Shown here piece by piece: positions 53,964 through 62,052 of a DNA stretch of 64,000 bases. A program made the position numbers and the translations under genes. How positions within the stretch are numbered: position 1 is the stretch's first letter; each line of letters starts with the position of its first letter. The notes under the pieces are model-generated. The model made no database searches. It was not told where the DNA came from and was given only the letters and a program-made list of their open reading frames with translations. The stretch lies in assembly GCF_052103615.1 (NCBI RefSeq), contig NZ_JBQEKA010000001.1:62001-126000 (forward strand), given 5' to 3'. Origin of the DNA: Kerstersia sp052103615. GTDB taxonomy: Bacteria; Pseudomonadota; Gammaproteobacteria; Burkholderiales; Burkholderiaceae_B.

Positions 53964-53974
53964 ACCGTCTTTTG

Positions 53975-53997
53975 CCGGTTTTCAAACGCAAAACCGG
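53975..53997 (+). promoter_or_regulatory. Hairpin between receptor and secreted protein genes
   Basis: CCGGTTTT-CAAACGC-AAAACCGG, an eight-base stem in the 65-base space. It may act as a weak attenuator or protect the downstream message. Confidence 0.45.
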
Positions 53998-54028
53998 ATG
54001 CTTACCCACTCTCACAAGGAAGCCTGTC

Positions 54029-54997
54029 ATGATGTCCAAAACTATCCTGTCCATCGTTCTGCTCGGTGCCTTTGTGCCTGCCCATGCGGCGGTCACCGGT
54101 GGCACCAGCAATGCCACCAATGTTGCCCCGCAAGCCTCGACCGCACTCCCCTTCGGCGCCAATAAGCCGGGGCTCTCGCTCAATGGCTCTTCGCTCGTCA
54201 TCAACCTGAAAGATGGCCCGATTCATCACATTGCCCAGAAGTACAACAACGCGCCCATCAATAGCTCGCTGAGCGCCAGCGTGAACGGATTGGCCAATCC
54301 GAAATACCTGACACTCAAAGATGTCAATGCCGTCGCCGGTCTGTTCACCAACCCGACTCTGGGCCAGATCTGGTACGAGCAACGCAGCCCGAATGAAGCC
54401 ATAGCAGGACAACAAACGGCCATCTTTGGGGTGTACAGCATCCGCCAGATCGCCAACCCGGCCTTGCCGGCCGCACCGAAATTCGGTGGTCTGGTGATCG
54501 CCGAGGTTCCCAACCTGCCTGCAGGCACGGCCGTCTATTTCGGCGAATGGGGGCCGCGTGCGGGCAACCCCAGCACGGGCTCCGATACCAATCTCAACCT
54601 GAATACGGCAGACCACACGGTGTGGTATGTCGGTGAAAACGCAACGGGCAGCACCAAGCACCTCAGCACCGCAAGCTATGCCGTACTGGGGGTCAATCAG
54701 CACGTTCCCGGCCAGAATGATTTCTTCCAGGGGCAACTGAACGCCACCTTCGGCAATCAAGACAAGGGCAGCCTGAATGGCGCACTGACCCGGGTGTCCA
54801 ACACCAGCGATGTGGTCGCATTCGATAACGTCACCATCGACAACAACGACGGGACTTTCTTCAAGGACGCCGCCGGCAACCGGATCATTTCCGGCCAATT
54901 CTTCGGGCCTAATGCAGACGCGTTGGCAGGCTATGCCAACCGCGGCACCAGCAACCCTGCCGATGATGTCGCCTTCGGCGGCAACAGGGTCCAATAA
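54029..54997 (+). CDS. Slam-dependent secreted hemophilin-like protein
   Basis: 322 residues from ATG 54029 with AAGGAA seven bases upstream. Sec signal MMSKTILSIVLLGAFVPAHA, with no lipobox Cys, so the product should be soluble rather than a surface lipoprotein. The C-terminal portion (about 225-322) has the TbpB-type beta-barrel pattern: QGQLNATFGN..GSLNGAL, then ISGQFFGPNADALAGY, matching the G-FFGPNA-E-GG hallmark of Slam substrates. The N-terminal portion would be the ligand-binding handle domain, rich in Asn/Ala/Pro. Gene order receptor-cargo-Slam matches hemophilin loci such as Acinetobacter HphA. Heme as ligand is inference. Confidence 0.75.
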   Translation: MMSKTILSIVLLGAFVPAHAAVTGGTSNATNVAPQASTALPFGANKPGLSLNGSSLVINLKDGPIHHIAQKYNNAPINSSLSASVNGLANPKYLTLKDVNAVAGLFTNPTLGQIWYEQRSPNEAIAGQQTAIFGVYSIRQIANPALPAAPKFGGLVIAEVPNLPAGTAVYFGEWGPRAGNPSTGSDTNLNLNTADHTVWYVGENATGSTKHLSTASYAVLGVNQHVPGQNDFFQGQLNATFGNQDKGSLNGALTRVSNTSDVVAFDNVTIDNNDGTFFKDAAGNRIISGQFFGPNADALAGYANRGTSNPADDVAFGGNRVQ

Positions 54998-55017
54998 ACC
55001 GGCCAGCCCAAGCCACA

Positions 55018-55044
55018 CAGGGCCCGCCAAGTTGGCGGGCCCTG
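55018..55044 (+). promoter_or_regulatory. Strong hairpin between secreted protein and Slam genes
   Basis: CAGGGCCCGCCA-AGT-TGGCGGGCCCTG, a perfect 12-base stem without a T-run. It could lower Slam expression relative to its cargo. Confidence 0.6.
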
Positions 55045-55095
55045 TCCCGACTCCGGAAAGCGGCACCCGCCGCAGCCGCCCTCTTTGCCTCGCTG

Positions 55096-56571
55096 ATGAC
55101 CCGTCCGCTCCCCAAGCTGCTCCTGGCCTGCCTGCTGGCCTGCCCTTATTTTTCCGCCTGCGCAGACGACGACGATACCCGTTTCCTGCTGAACACCACG
55201 CAACAGCAACTGCGTGTCGAACAGCAGCGGGACTGGTTGCACGCCGATACACCAGCAGGAGAAAGACGCCTGGTCATCGAAGGCCAGGAATATCGTGTCG
55301 CAGAAGATGCCGCCGGCCTGGCATTGGGTATCTTCTATGCCATCAACCTGCAGCAGTGGGATAAAGTCGAGGAATTCCTTTCGAAGTACCGCCTGTTAGC
55401 AGCCAGCCGGACAGAAGTGATCCTGCTGGCCGAAGGCCTGCATGCCCGTGCACGAGGCGATACCGCAACTGCGCTGGAGCGCCTGCGGCGCGCCAAGCTT
55501 GCCGCCCCCGGCGACACCCGTATCCGCCTGGAACTTGCGCGGCTTTATGCCGAGGACTATCAGAGCCACGAAGCCATCGAACAATTCGAAGCCGTGAGGG
55601 CCGAGGACATTCCGCCTGAAACCCGCAGCACCATCGACACCTACATTGCCGCCGTCGCTCAACGCAACCGCTGGCACGGCTCACTCAGCATCGGTGGCGG
55701 CTACAGCAACAACATCAACCAGGCCAATGGTGCGCAACGCTGCGTCGTCCAGATCCTGCAGCAATGCTTCGTCACCGAATCCCTGCCCGCACCGGTGGCG
55801 TCGTCCTTCCTGAACTACCAGCTTTCCCTGCAGAAACGCATTGCGCTGGGCGGCCATCACAACCTGCTGCTCCGCCCGCTGCTCTACGGCACCCGATATC
55901 ACAAAGAAGACAACCAAAGCACTTTTCTCAAGGACAGCAGCGACAACACCACCGTGCTCTATGCCGGCTACAACTACAAAAACGCCAGCACGGAGTTTTC
56001 CGTCTCCCCCTACTTCGAGCACTATTACCGGGGCACGCACACCCATTACACAGCACCCGGCCTGGAACTCAGTTTGTCGCATGACCTGAACCGCCGCTGG
56101 ACACTGAATGCCCAGGCCAACAGCAAGCGCTACCATTACTCGGACGCGGAAAAGTTGTACTTCTCGGACTACACGCAGTCCTCGGCCGGCCTGGGAGCCA
56201 GCTTTCAATTGTCTGCCACGGGGTCCCTGTTCGCAGGGGTCGATTGGACCCGCCGCCGCTACCCCTGGGCGGCCGCCAGCAGCAAGGACCAGGCCTGGCG
56301 CATCGGCCTGTTCAAATATCTCGACAGCGGCTTTTACCTCAATGCCATGGCGCTCTATCGTGACAGCCGCTATGACGAGCGCACCTTCCTGTCGGACAAC
56401 CCACGCAAGGACATTCAGAAAATGCTGATCGCCACGCTGGGCATGCCACGCTGGCGCATCGGCAGCATTTATCCGGAAATCCGCTTCAAAAGGCTCATCA
56501 ACGATAGCAACATCATCCACTATCAATATCGCCAAAGCGAAGCATCGCTCAATTTCAAGTACATCTTCTGA
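55096..56571 (+). CDS. Surface lipoprotein assembly modulator Slam (DUF560), type XI secretion
   Basis: 491 residues. Signal peptide (LPKLLLACLLACPYFSACA), then an N-terminal TPR-like helical region at about 60-190 (AINLQQWDKVEEFLSKYRLL; ATALERLRRAKLAAPGDTRI; LELARLYAEDYQSHEAIEQF), then a beta-barrel from about 193 to the end, opening with SLSIGGGYSNNINQAN as in Slam proteins and closing with SEASLNFKYIF. The C-terminal Phe fits an outer-membrane protein. It would carry the upstream cargo across the outer membrane. Start ATG 55096; no strong ribosome site. A cargo gene immediately upstream supports the call. Confidence 0.85.
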   Translation: MTRPLPKLLLACLLACPYFSACADDDDTRFLLNTTQQQLRVEQQRDWLHADTPAGERRLVIEGQEYRVAEDAAGLALGIFYAINLQQWDKVEEFLSKYRLLAASRTEVILLAEGLHARARGDTATALERLRRAKLAAPGDTRIRLELARLYAEDYQSHEAIEQFEAVRAEDIPPETRSTIDTYIAAVAQRNRWHGSLSIGGGYSNNINQANGAQRCVVQILQQCFVTESLPAPVASSFLNYQLSLQKRIALGGHHNLLLRPLLYGTRYHKEDNQSTFLKDSSDNTTVLYAGYNYKNASTEFSVSPYFEHYYRGTHTHYTAPGLELSLSHDLNRRWTLNAQANSKRYHYSDAEKLYFSDYTQSSAGLGASFQLSATGSLFAGVDWTRRRYPWAAASSKDQAWRIGLFKYLDSGFYLNAMALYRDSRYDERTFLSDNPRKDIQKMLIATLGMPRWRIGSIYPEIRFKRLINDSNIIHYQYRQSEASLNFKYIF

Positions 56572-56630
56572 GCCCTGGCAGGCCTGGCAAACCGGCCTTC
56601 GACTGCACACCCAACAGCACCCACGACAGC

Positions 56631-56650
56631 GGGAATGATAATTGTCATTG
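56631..56650 (+). promoter_or_regulatory. Fur-box-like site upstream of the ABC binding-protein gene
   Basis: AATGATAATTGTCATT (56634-56649) has AATGA/TCATT arms and a GATAAT core as in Fur boxes. It is about 60 bases before the ATG. Confidence 0.6.
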
Positions 56651-56707
56651 TCTTTCACGCCATGACGCGCCACACTGCGACGCATCAAGGCTTTCCATCC
56701 AGACATC

Positions 56708-57745
56708 ATGCATCGCCCGTTTCCACACCCGCAACGCCGCCGTTTGCTGCTGTCCCTGGCATTGGCGCCTGCTGCGACAGCACTGCCCTGGCATACTCAT
56801 GCCTCGGAAGCCGCTGCACCTGCCCGCTACCCTATCCTGACCCTCTCCGGCCCGCCCGCGACTGTCACCCTGCCGTTGCTGCACATGCTGGAAACCAATC
56901 CGCTGGCCGATGTTGCCGAAAAACTGGTGTTCAAGCCCTGGCGCGATCCCGACCAGCTGCGTGTCATCGCCATCGAGCAAAGCGCGGATTTCATTGCGGC
57001 GCCTTCCAATGTGGCAGCCAATCTGTATAACCGCGGCGTGCCGCTGCAACTGCTGAATGTGTCCGTCTGGGGCATGCTGGCGCTGGTGTCGCGCACGCCG
57101 GACCGCCACACGCTGGCAGACTTCAAGGGCGAAGAAATCGCCATGCCGTTTCGCGCCGACATGCCCGATATCCTGTTCCAGCTCCTGGCACGCGCGCAGG
57201 GGCTGGACCCGCAGCGCGATTTCAAGCTGCGCTATGTGGCTTCGCCCATGGATGCAGCGCAATTGCTGATCACTCGCCGGGTGGATCATGCCTTGCTGGC
57301 CGAGCCTGCCGTTTCCATGGTGCTGGCGAAGTCGCAGTCCTTCCCCGCCAATGTCATTGCGCCCGATCTTTACCGCAGTGTCGATCTGCAGCAGGAATGG
57401 GGCCGGCTGCTGGAGCGCGAACCGCGTATTCCGCAGGCCGGTATCGCCGCGCTGGGCAAGGCTGCGCAGGACCCGGAGCTGCTTGCGCGTTTTACCGCCG
57501 CTCATGCCGATTCGCATGCCTGGTGCATCGCCAACCCGGACGCCTGCGGTGAGCTGGCGGAAAAATACATCGACCTGCTGCGGGCGGATGCTGTCGCGGA
57601 TGCCTTGCGCCATACCCCAGGCTATCTGGCCAACGCCGCCCAGGCACGCCCTGAACTGGCGTTTTTCTACCAGACGCTGCTGGAGCAGAACCCGCAGATG
57701 GTGGGCGGAAAATTGCCCGACGACGGCTTTTATTACACGCCATAG
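56708..57745 (+). CDS. ABC transporter substrate-binding protein, NitT/TauT (SsuA/THI5-like) family
   Basis: 345 residues. The N-terminus has an Arg-rich then hydrophobic signal (RRRLLLSLALAPAATALPW) ending near THASEA; the RRR could allow Tat export. The body has the two-lobe pattern of nitrate/sulfonate/thiamine-precursor binders (ADFIAAPSNVAANLYNRGVP; GMLALVSRT; VDHALLAEPAVSMVL). It lies behind a Fur-like site and is separated from its permease by 445 bases. Ligand unknown; iron-linked expression suggests a metal complex, heme-related molecule or sulfur compound. Confidence 0.75.
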   Translation: MHRPFPHPQRRRLLLSLALAPAATALPWHTHASEAAAPARYPILTLSGPPATVTLPLLHMLETNPLADVAEKLVFKPWRDPDQLRVIAIEQSADFIAAPSNVAANLYNRGVPLQLLNVSVWGMLALVSRTPDRHTLADFKGEEIAMPFRADMPDILFQLLARAQGLDPQRDFKLRYVASPMDAAQLLITRRVDHALLAEPAVSMVLAKSQSFPANVIAPDLYRSVDLQQEWGRLLEREPRIPQAGIAALGKAAQDPELLARFTAAHADSHAWCIANPDACGELAEKYIDLLRADAVADALRHTPGYLANAAQARPELAFFYQTLLEQNPQMVGGKLPDDGFYYTP

Positions 57746-57841
57746 ACCTGCCTGCCCAGACGGAAGGCGACGCTGTCCCGCCAGCACACCAACGCCATGC
57801 CGCCAGGCCCTTGCCCCGGCATGCAGGACGCCCTACAGCAC

Positions 57842-57901
57842 CACATGCCCAGGCCCCAATATCTAGTCCCTCAATACCTAGTCCCCGATACCCAGGCCCC
57901 C
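57842..57901. repeat. Four degenerate 15-base tandem repeats
   Basis: Units at 57842-57856, 57857-57871, 57872-57886 and 57887-57901; the middle two are CAATATCTAGTCCCT and CAATACCTAGTCCCC. They lie in the 445-base noncoding stretch 57746-58190, which also holds a Fur box and no supported gene. Confidence 0.7.
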
Positions 57902-58033
57902 TATGTTCAACCCCCGGCGTCCCCGCGCCGTCACGGGCGGGGCTGGCCCATGCCTCGGGGCCATGCGACCCCGCCGGCCCGCATCCGGCTGCCCCGTGCG
58001 CTCGCCAGCACAAAATAGTCGGCCACGGCCCGG

Positions 58034-58053
58034 CCAATGATAATTATCATTGG
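58034..58053 (+). promoter_or_regulatory. Perfect 20-base palindromic Fur box
   Basis: CCAATGATAATTATCATTGG is fully self-complementary and contains GATAATTATC, the core of two overlapping Fur hexamer arms. It is 138 bases before the permease start, implying iron repression of the permease-ATPase-NnrS unit. Confidence 0.8.
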
Positions 58054-58190
58054 CGTTGCATGCCCGATCTGGTGACATGGCAGGTTAACTTCCCTGCTCA
58101 GTTTTTCCCTGGGCCATTCCCGTGTCTCTCTTCGCATGTCAGAGCTGTCCAAGCCAGGCTTTCTTTAGCGTCAACAGGCCCTATTAAGTC

Positions 58191-58979
58191 ATGACTCTAT
58201 TCCGCCGTCTGCTGGCCGCCGTGCTGGCCTATCTCTGGAGTGGCTGGGGCGCCATCGCCAGCCTGTGCCTGTTCGCCGCCGCCTGGGAATGGGCGGCGCT
58301 GGCCTATGGCCCGCTGATCCTGCCAGCGCCGGGCGCGGTTCTGGCGTCGCTGGCGCACTTGCTCGATACCTTCCCGGCATGGGAAACCCTGGCTATCTCG
58401 GCGCGCCGCGCCATGGCGGGTTTTGCGCTGGCCTTGGTCTTAGGCAGTCTGCTGGGGCTGCTGGCCGGGCTGTCCATGACTGCTGCCATGGCTTCGCGGC
58501 CACTGGTCACGCTGCTGGTCGGCATGCCGCCGATCGCCTGGCTGGTGCTGGCCATGCTGTGGTTCGGCAGTGGCGACCTCACCCCCATTTTCACGGTATT
58601 CATCGCCTGTGTGCCTATTGTGTTCGCCGCTGCCATGCAAGGCGCGCGCACGCTGGGCAATGAACTGAAGGACATGGCGCGCGCCTATCGCATGCCATGG
58701 CACATGATGCTCACCGACCTCTACCTGCCGCACATGCTGTCCTATCTTTTCCCGGCCTGGATCACCGCGCTGGGTTCCTCCTGGAAAGTCGTGGTGATGG
58801 CAGAACTGCTGAGTTCGTCTGACGGCGTGGGCGCGGCGCTGGCGGCAGCGCGCTCCCATCTGGATACCGTCGCGACGCTTTCCTGGATTGCGGCCATTCT
58901 GGGCCTGCTGCTGGCTGTGGAATACCTGCTGCTGGAACCCATCAAGCGCCAGGTAGAACGCTGGAGGCCGCACGCATGA
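58191..58979 (+). CDS. ABC transporter permease, NitT/TauT (SsuC-like) family
   Basis: 262 residues with about six membrane helices. The cytoplasmic coupling loop is ELKDMARAYRMPWHMMLTDL, as in SsuC/TauC. It overlaps the ATPase gene by ATGA. GMPPIAWLVLAMLWFGSGD is a conserved family stretch. It works with the binding protein upstream and the ATPase downstream. Confidence 0.85.
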   Translation: MTLFRRLLAAVLAYLWSGWGAIASLCLFAAAWEWAALAYGPLILPAPGAVLASLAHLLDTFPAWETLAISARRAMAGFALALVLGSLLGLLAGLSMTAAMASRPLVTLLVGMPPIAWLVLAMLWFGSGDLTPIFTVFIACVPIVFAAAMQGARTLGNELKDMARAYRMPWHMMLTDLYLPHMLSYLFPAWITALGSSWKVVVMAELLSSSDGVGAALAAARSHLDTVATLSWIAAILGLLLAVEYLLLEPIKRQVERWRPHA

Positions 58980-59815
58980 GCTGCTCTTGCCAACCCTCCG
59001 CGGAAACGGCTGGCATGCCGCACGCCACGGCTCCCCTGCCCTTGCTGCAACTGCATGGCATTCATCACCGCTATGCCCTCACCGACGCGCTGCTGGGCGT
59101 CGATTTCGCTATGCAAGCCAGCGAAACCGTCGCGCTGATCGGGCCCTCCGGCTGCGGCAAGAGCACGATGATGCATATCGTGGCGGGCCTGCTGCAACCG
59201 TCGCATGGCAAGATCGTAAATCGCGCCATCAGCATCGGCTGCGTCTTCCAGGATGCCCGGCTGCTGCCTTGGAAGCGCGTGCTGGAAAATATCGCGCTGG
59301 GCCTGCGTGCCCGCGGCGTGTCGCGGGTGGCCAGGATGCGGCATGCCGCTGCGCTGGCCGCCCGGATGGAACTGTCGGTCAACGATTACCGCAAATTTCC
59401 GCATGAACTGTCCGGCGGCATGCAAAGCCGTGTCGCCCTGGCGCGCGCACTGGCCATAGACCCCGATCTGCTGCTGCTTGATGAACCTTTTTCCGCGCTG
59501 GATATCGGCCTGAAAACCGAGATGTACCGGCTGCTGCGCGAGTATGTGGATGAACGCGGCTGCGCGGTGCTGATGATTACCCATGATCTGATGGAGGCCG
59601 TCCGCCTGGCTGACCGCATCATCATGATGGCGCCCGCGCCCGGGCGCATCGTTTATACCCACACGCTTGCCACGCCACGCGCGCTGCGCGATGACGCCTG
59701 GATTTACCAGACTGCCGGCGAACTGATGCAACTGCGCGAGGTACGCCAAGGTTTCGAACTGGAACCCGCGACGGATCTGCCGCCCATCCCGCACCCGGAA
59801 CACTCATGCGCCTGA
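58976..59815 (+). CDS. ABC transporter ATP-binding protein, NitT/TauT (SsuB-like) family
   Basis: 279 residues. Walker A GPSGCGKST (56-64), Q-loop FQDARLLPW, signature LSGGMQSR, Walker B LLLLDEPFSALD and switch His in MITHDL. The first residues are MSCSC, an unusual Cys pair before a 20-residue lead. It overlaps the NnrS gene by 10 bases, so the three form one unit. Confidence 0.9.
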   Translation: MSCSCQPSAETAGMPHATAPLPLLQLHGIHHRYALTDALLGVDFAMQASETVALIGPSGCGKSTMMHIVAGLLQPSHGKIVNRAISIGCVFQDARLLPWKRVLENIALGLRARGVSRVARMRHAAALAARMELSVNDYRKFPHELSGGMQSRVALARALAIDPDLLLLDEPFSALDIGLKTEMYRLLREYVDERGCAVLMITHDLMEAVRLADRIIMMAPAPGRIVYTHTLATPRALRDDAWIYQTAGELMQLREVRQGFELEPATDLPPIPHPEHSCA

Positions 59816-61122
59816 ACTCCTCCCAGGCCTGGCCTGCCCGCTGCCTCCGGACGATACTCTCGCACCCGGTACTGACTTGCGCCTTCCGGCCGTTTTTCTT
59901 GCTGACGGCCATCAGCGGCGCCTTGCTGCTGCTTCTGTGGCTGGCCTCAGCCACGCCGCTGCCGCTATTTGCGTGGCTGCGCCAAACCATGCCTGGCGGC
60001 GGCACTGCCTGGCATGCCCATGAACTGATCTACGGTTACGGCATGGCCGCAGTGGCCGGATTCCTGCTGGTCGCTGTACCGGAATTTACGCAGACACCGA
60101 CATTCTCGCGCGCCAGGGCAGCCACTCTGGCCGTGCTTTGGCTGCTGGCCAGGCTGGCCTATCTTGCGGCTCCCCTGTGGCCTTTCGGGCTGGGGCTGTG
60201 GCCTGCTTTGCTCTGCAATCTGGCCCTGGGCCTGCTGCTGGCCGCAACCGTCCTGCCGCCGCTGCTGCGCGCCTCCGGGCGCGGCCAGTCCGGTTTCGCC
60301 TGGGGCTTGATTTTCCTGCTGCCGCTGCAGGCCGGTTTCTTTGCCGCGTCGCTTATGCATGGCGACAGCATGCGCTGGCTGCATGCTGCCGTCGGCGCGC
60401 TGATGGCCTTGATCATCGTGGCCGCCAGCCGCATTTCCATGCGCATCGTCAATAGCCGTATCCATGAAGGCCGGCTGCTGGATCCCTTGCCAGAAACCCC
60501 TTTGTATCTGGCCCGCCCGCCGCGCCGCAACTTTGCCATTTTCACCATTGCCCTGTGCGCCGCGCTAGAATTCCTGCACGCGCCGCCAGCGGTGCTGGGC
60601 TGGTGCGCCCTGGCCGCCTGCGCCGCCATGCTGAACCTGCTCAATGACTGGCATGTCGGCCGCCCCTTGTTCACCCGCTGGGCGCTGATGCTGTACGCCT
60701 GTTACTGGCTCATGGCCCTGGGCTACGGCCTGATGGGCGCGCACTGGCTGGGTATGCCTGGCGCCCTGTCGGCCGGCCGCCACTTGCTGATGATAGGCGG
60801 CATGGGCCTGTCCATCTTCGCCGTCATGTGCATCGCCGGCCGGTTCCATAGCGGCCATTGGCTGGATCAGCGGCGCTGGATCCCCCTGAGCGCCATGGCG
60901 CTGTGCGTGTCAGCGTTATTGCGAGCCTGGGCCGGCCTGACGGTCTCTCCGTTCATCCAGCACCTGACGCTGGCCCTGTCCGGGCTGCTGTGGGCCACCG
61001 TGTTTTCTGCCTACGCCATCTATTTCTGGCCCATCCTGACGCAGCCGCGCACAGACGGGCTGGACGGCTGCGCCGAACCGGCAGGCGATGAACATGGCGC
61101 CTCCTCGCATCAATGCGGATAG
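59806..61122 (+). CDS. nnrS: NnrS family heme-copper membrane protein
   Basis: 438 residues with about 12 membrane helices. Family marks are CAFRPFFLLTA and WHAHELIYGYGMAAVAGFLL, with conserved His that may hold heme or copper, and a later SRISMRIVNSRI and CIAGRFHSGH. NnrS proteins help cells resist nitric oxide stress. The C-terminal tail carries extra Cys and His (DGCAEPAGDEHGASSHQCG). It is translationally linked to an iron-regulated ABC transporter, and a Dnr-like regulator follows. Confidence 0.85.
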   Translation: MRLNSSQAWPARCLRTILSHPVLTCAFRPFFLLTAISGALLLLLWLASATPLPLFAWLRQTMPGGGTAWHAHELIYGYGMAAVAGFLLVAVPEFTQTPTFSRARAATLAVLWLLARLAYLAAPLWPFGLGLWPALLCNLALGLLLAATVLPPLLRASGRGQSGFAWGLIFLLPLQAGFFAASLMHGDSMRWLHAAVGALMALIIVAASRISMRIVNSRIHEGRLLDPLPETPLYLARPPRRNFAIFTIALCAALEFLHAPPAVLGWCALAACAAMLNLLNDWHVGRPLFTRWALMLYACYWLMALGYGLMGAHWLGMPGALSAGRHLLMIGGMGLSIFAVMCIAGRFHSGHWLDQRRWIPLSAMALCVSALLRAWAGLTVSPFIQHLTLALSGLLWATVFSAYAIYFWPILTQPRTDGLDGCAEPAGDEHGASSHQCG

Positions 61123-61161
61123 CCTGCTCTCACCCCGCCCTGTCTGGTATCACAACCATCA

Positions 61162-61201
61162 ATGAATAGTTCTTATTTCTCACCCAAGCACCGCTATTCA
61201 T
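61162..61201. repeat. Inverted repeat upstream of the Crp/Fnr gene
   Basis: ATGAATAG (61162-61169) and CTATTCAT (61194-61201), 24 bases apart, in the 162-base spacer. Possible operator; no evidence beyond symmetry. Confidence 0.35.
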
Positions 61202-61284
61202 GCCAAAATCAATGTCCCACCAGGCATCCCTAGCGCAGCTTCGCCACCCCGGCCCGGCTGCGGCCTCGCAACCGCGATACGGAC

Positions 61285-62052
61285 ATGGCCTCGATTGACG
61301 ATATTTCTTTTGCCGCGCTGACCTCCCACCCTTTGTTCCGGCCGCTGGCGGAAGAAGGGTGCCGGCAGTTGGCGGCAGAAGCGTCCACCTTCCGTTTCCA
61401 CGCGGGTGAGCACGTTTTCCATACCGGCGGCCCGGCCGAGTCCTTCTATTTGATCCAGGAAGGCAGCATCCGGCTGTACCGCCCCAATCACGAAGGCAAC
61501 GAAAAAGTCTTCCAGATTCTTCATGGCGGCGACCTGCTCGCCGAAACCGCCATGTTTGCCGACCCCTGCCTTTATCCGCTGTCGGCCCAGGCGGAAAGCG
61601 CTGCCACACTCTACCGTTTTTCCCGCGCCGGGCTGCTGGCGCAAGCGCGCCGGCACAGCGAATTCTGCATGCATCTGCTGGCCACCATGTCCGCGCGCAT
61701 TTATCAGGCCGTCAACCGCATCGACCACCTCACCGTCGGCAATGCCAGCCAGCGCCTGGTCATGTATCTGCTGGATCTCTGCCGCGAACAGCGCAGCCGG
61801 CGCATCCATTTCCCGGTGTCCAACCATGCGCTGGCGCGCCAGCTCAATATCACCCCGGAAACCCTGTCGCGCCAGCTCAATCATTTCAAGCGCACCGGCC
61901 TGATGGATGGCAAGAACCGGGACTGGATTCTGCTCGACCTCGACGCCCTGCATCTGGCCGTCGGGCTGCCCTCTCCGGGCAAGGCCATGCGCGAGCAATT
62001 CCAGGTGACGGATCTGGGCGGCAACCTGTTCGGCTGCTGCAATTTCCGCTAG
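61285..62052 (+). CDS. Crp/Fnr family regulator, Dnr-like
   Basis: 255 residues: cyclic-nucleotide-fold sensor at about 15-130 (FHAGEHVFHTGGPAESFYLI), dimer helix, then a winged HTH with the recognition helix ITPETLSRQLNHFKRTG. The E-x-x-S-R pattern is that of FNR/DNR, which read TTGAT half-sites. The N-terminal Cys cluster of FNR is absent, so it is not an Fe-S oxygen sensor; DNR-type NO sensing through heme is possible. It neighbours nnrS, a usual target of such regulators. Confidence 0.8.
   Translation: MASIDDISFAALTSHPLFRPLAEEGCRQLAAEASTFRFHAGEHVFHTGGPAESFYLIQEGSIRLYRPNHEGNEKVFQILHGGDLLAETAMFADPCLYPLSAQAESAATLYRFSRAGLLAQARRHSEFCMHLLATMSARIYQAVNRIDHLTVGNASQRLVMYLLDLCREQRSRRIHFPVSNHALARQLNITPETLSRQLNHFKRTGLMDGKNRDWILLDLDALHLAVGLPSPGKAMREQFQVTDLGGNLFGCCNFR

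Noticed and set aside
57842..57901. Possible CRISPR array
   Set aside because: The units are contiguous 15-mers without spacers, and no cas genes are present.
58034..58053. Palindrome read as a terminator
   Set aside because: It is AT-rich at the core, has no loop and matches the Fur-box core. It is 289 bases after the nearest stop.
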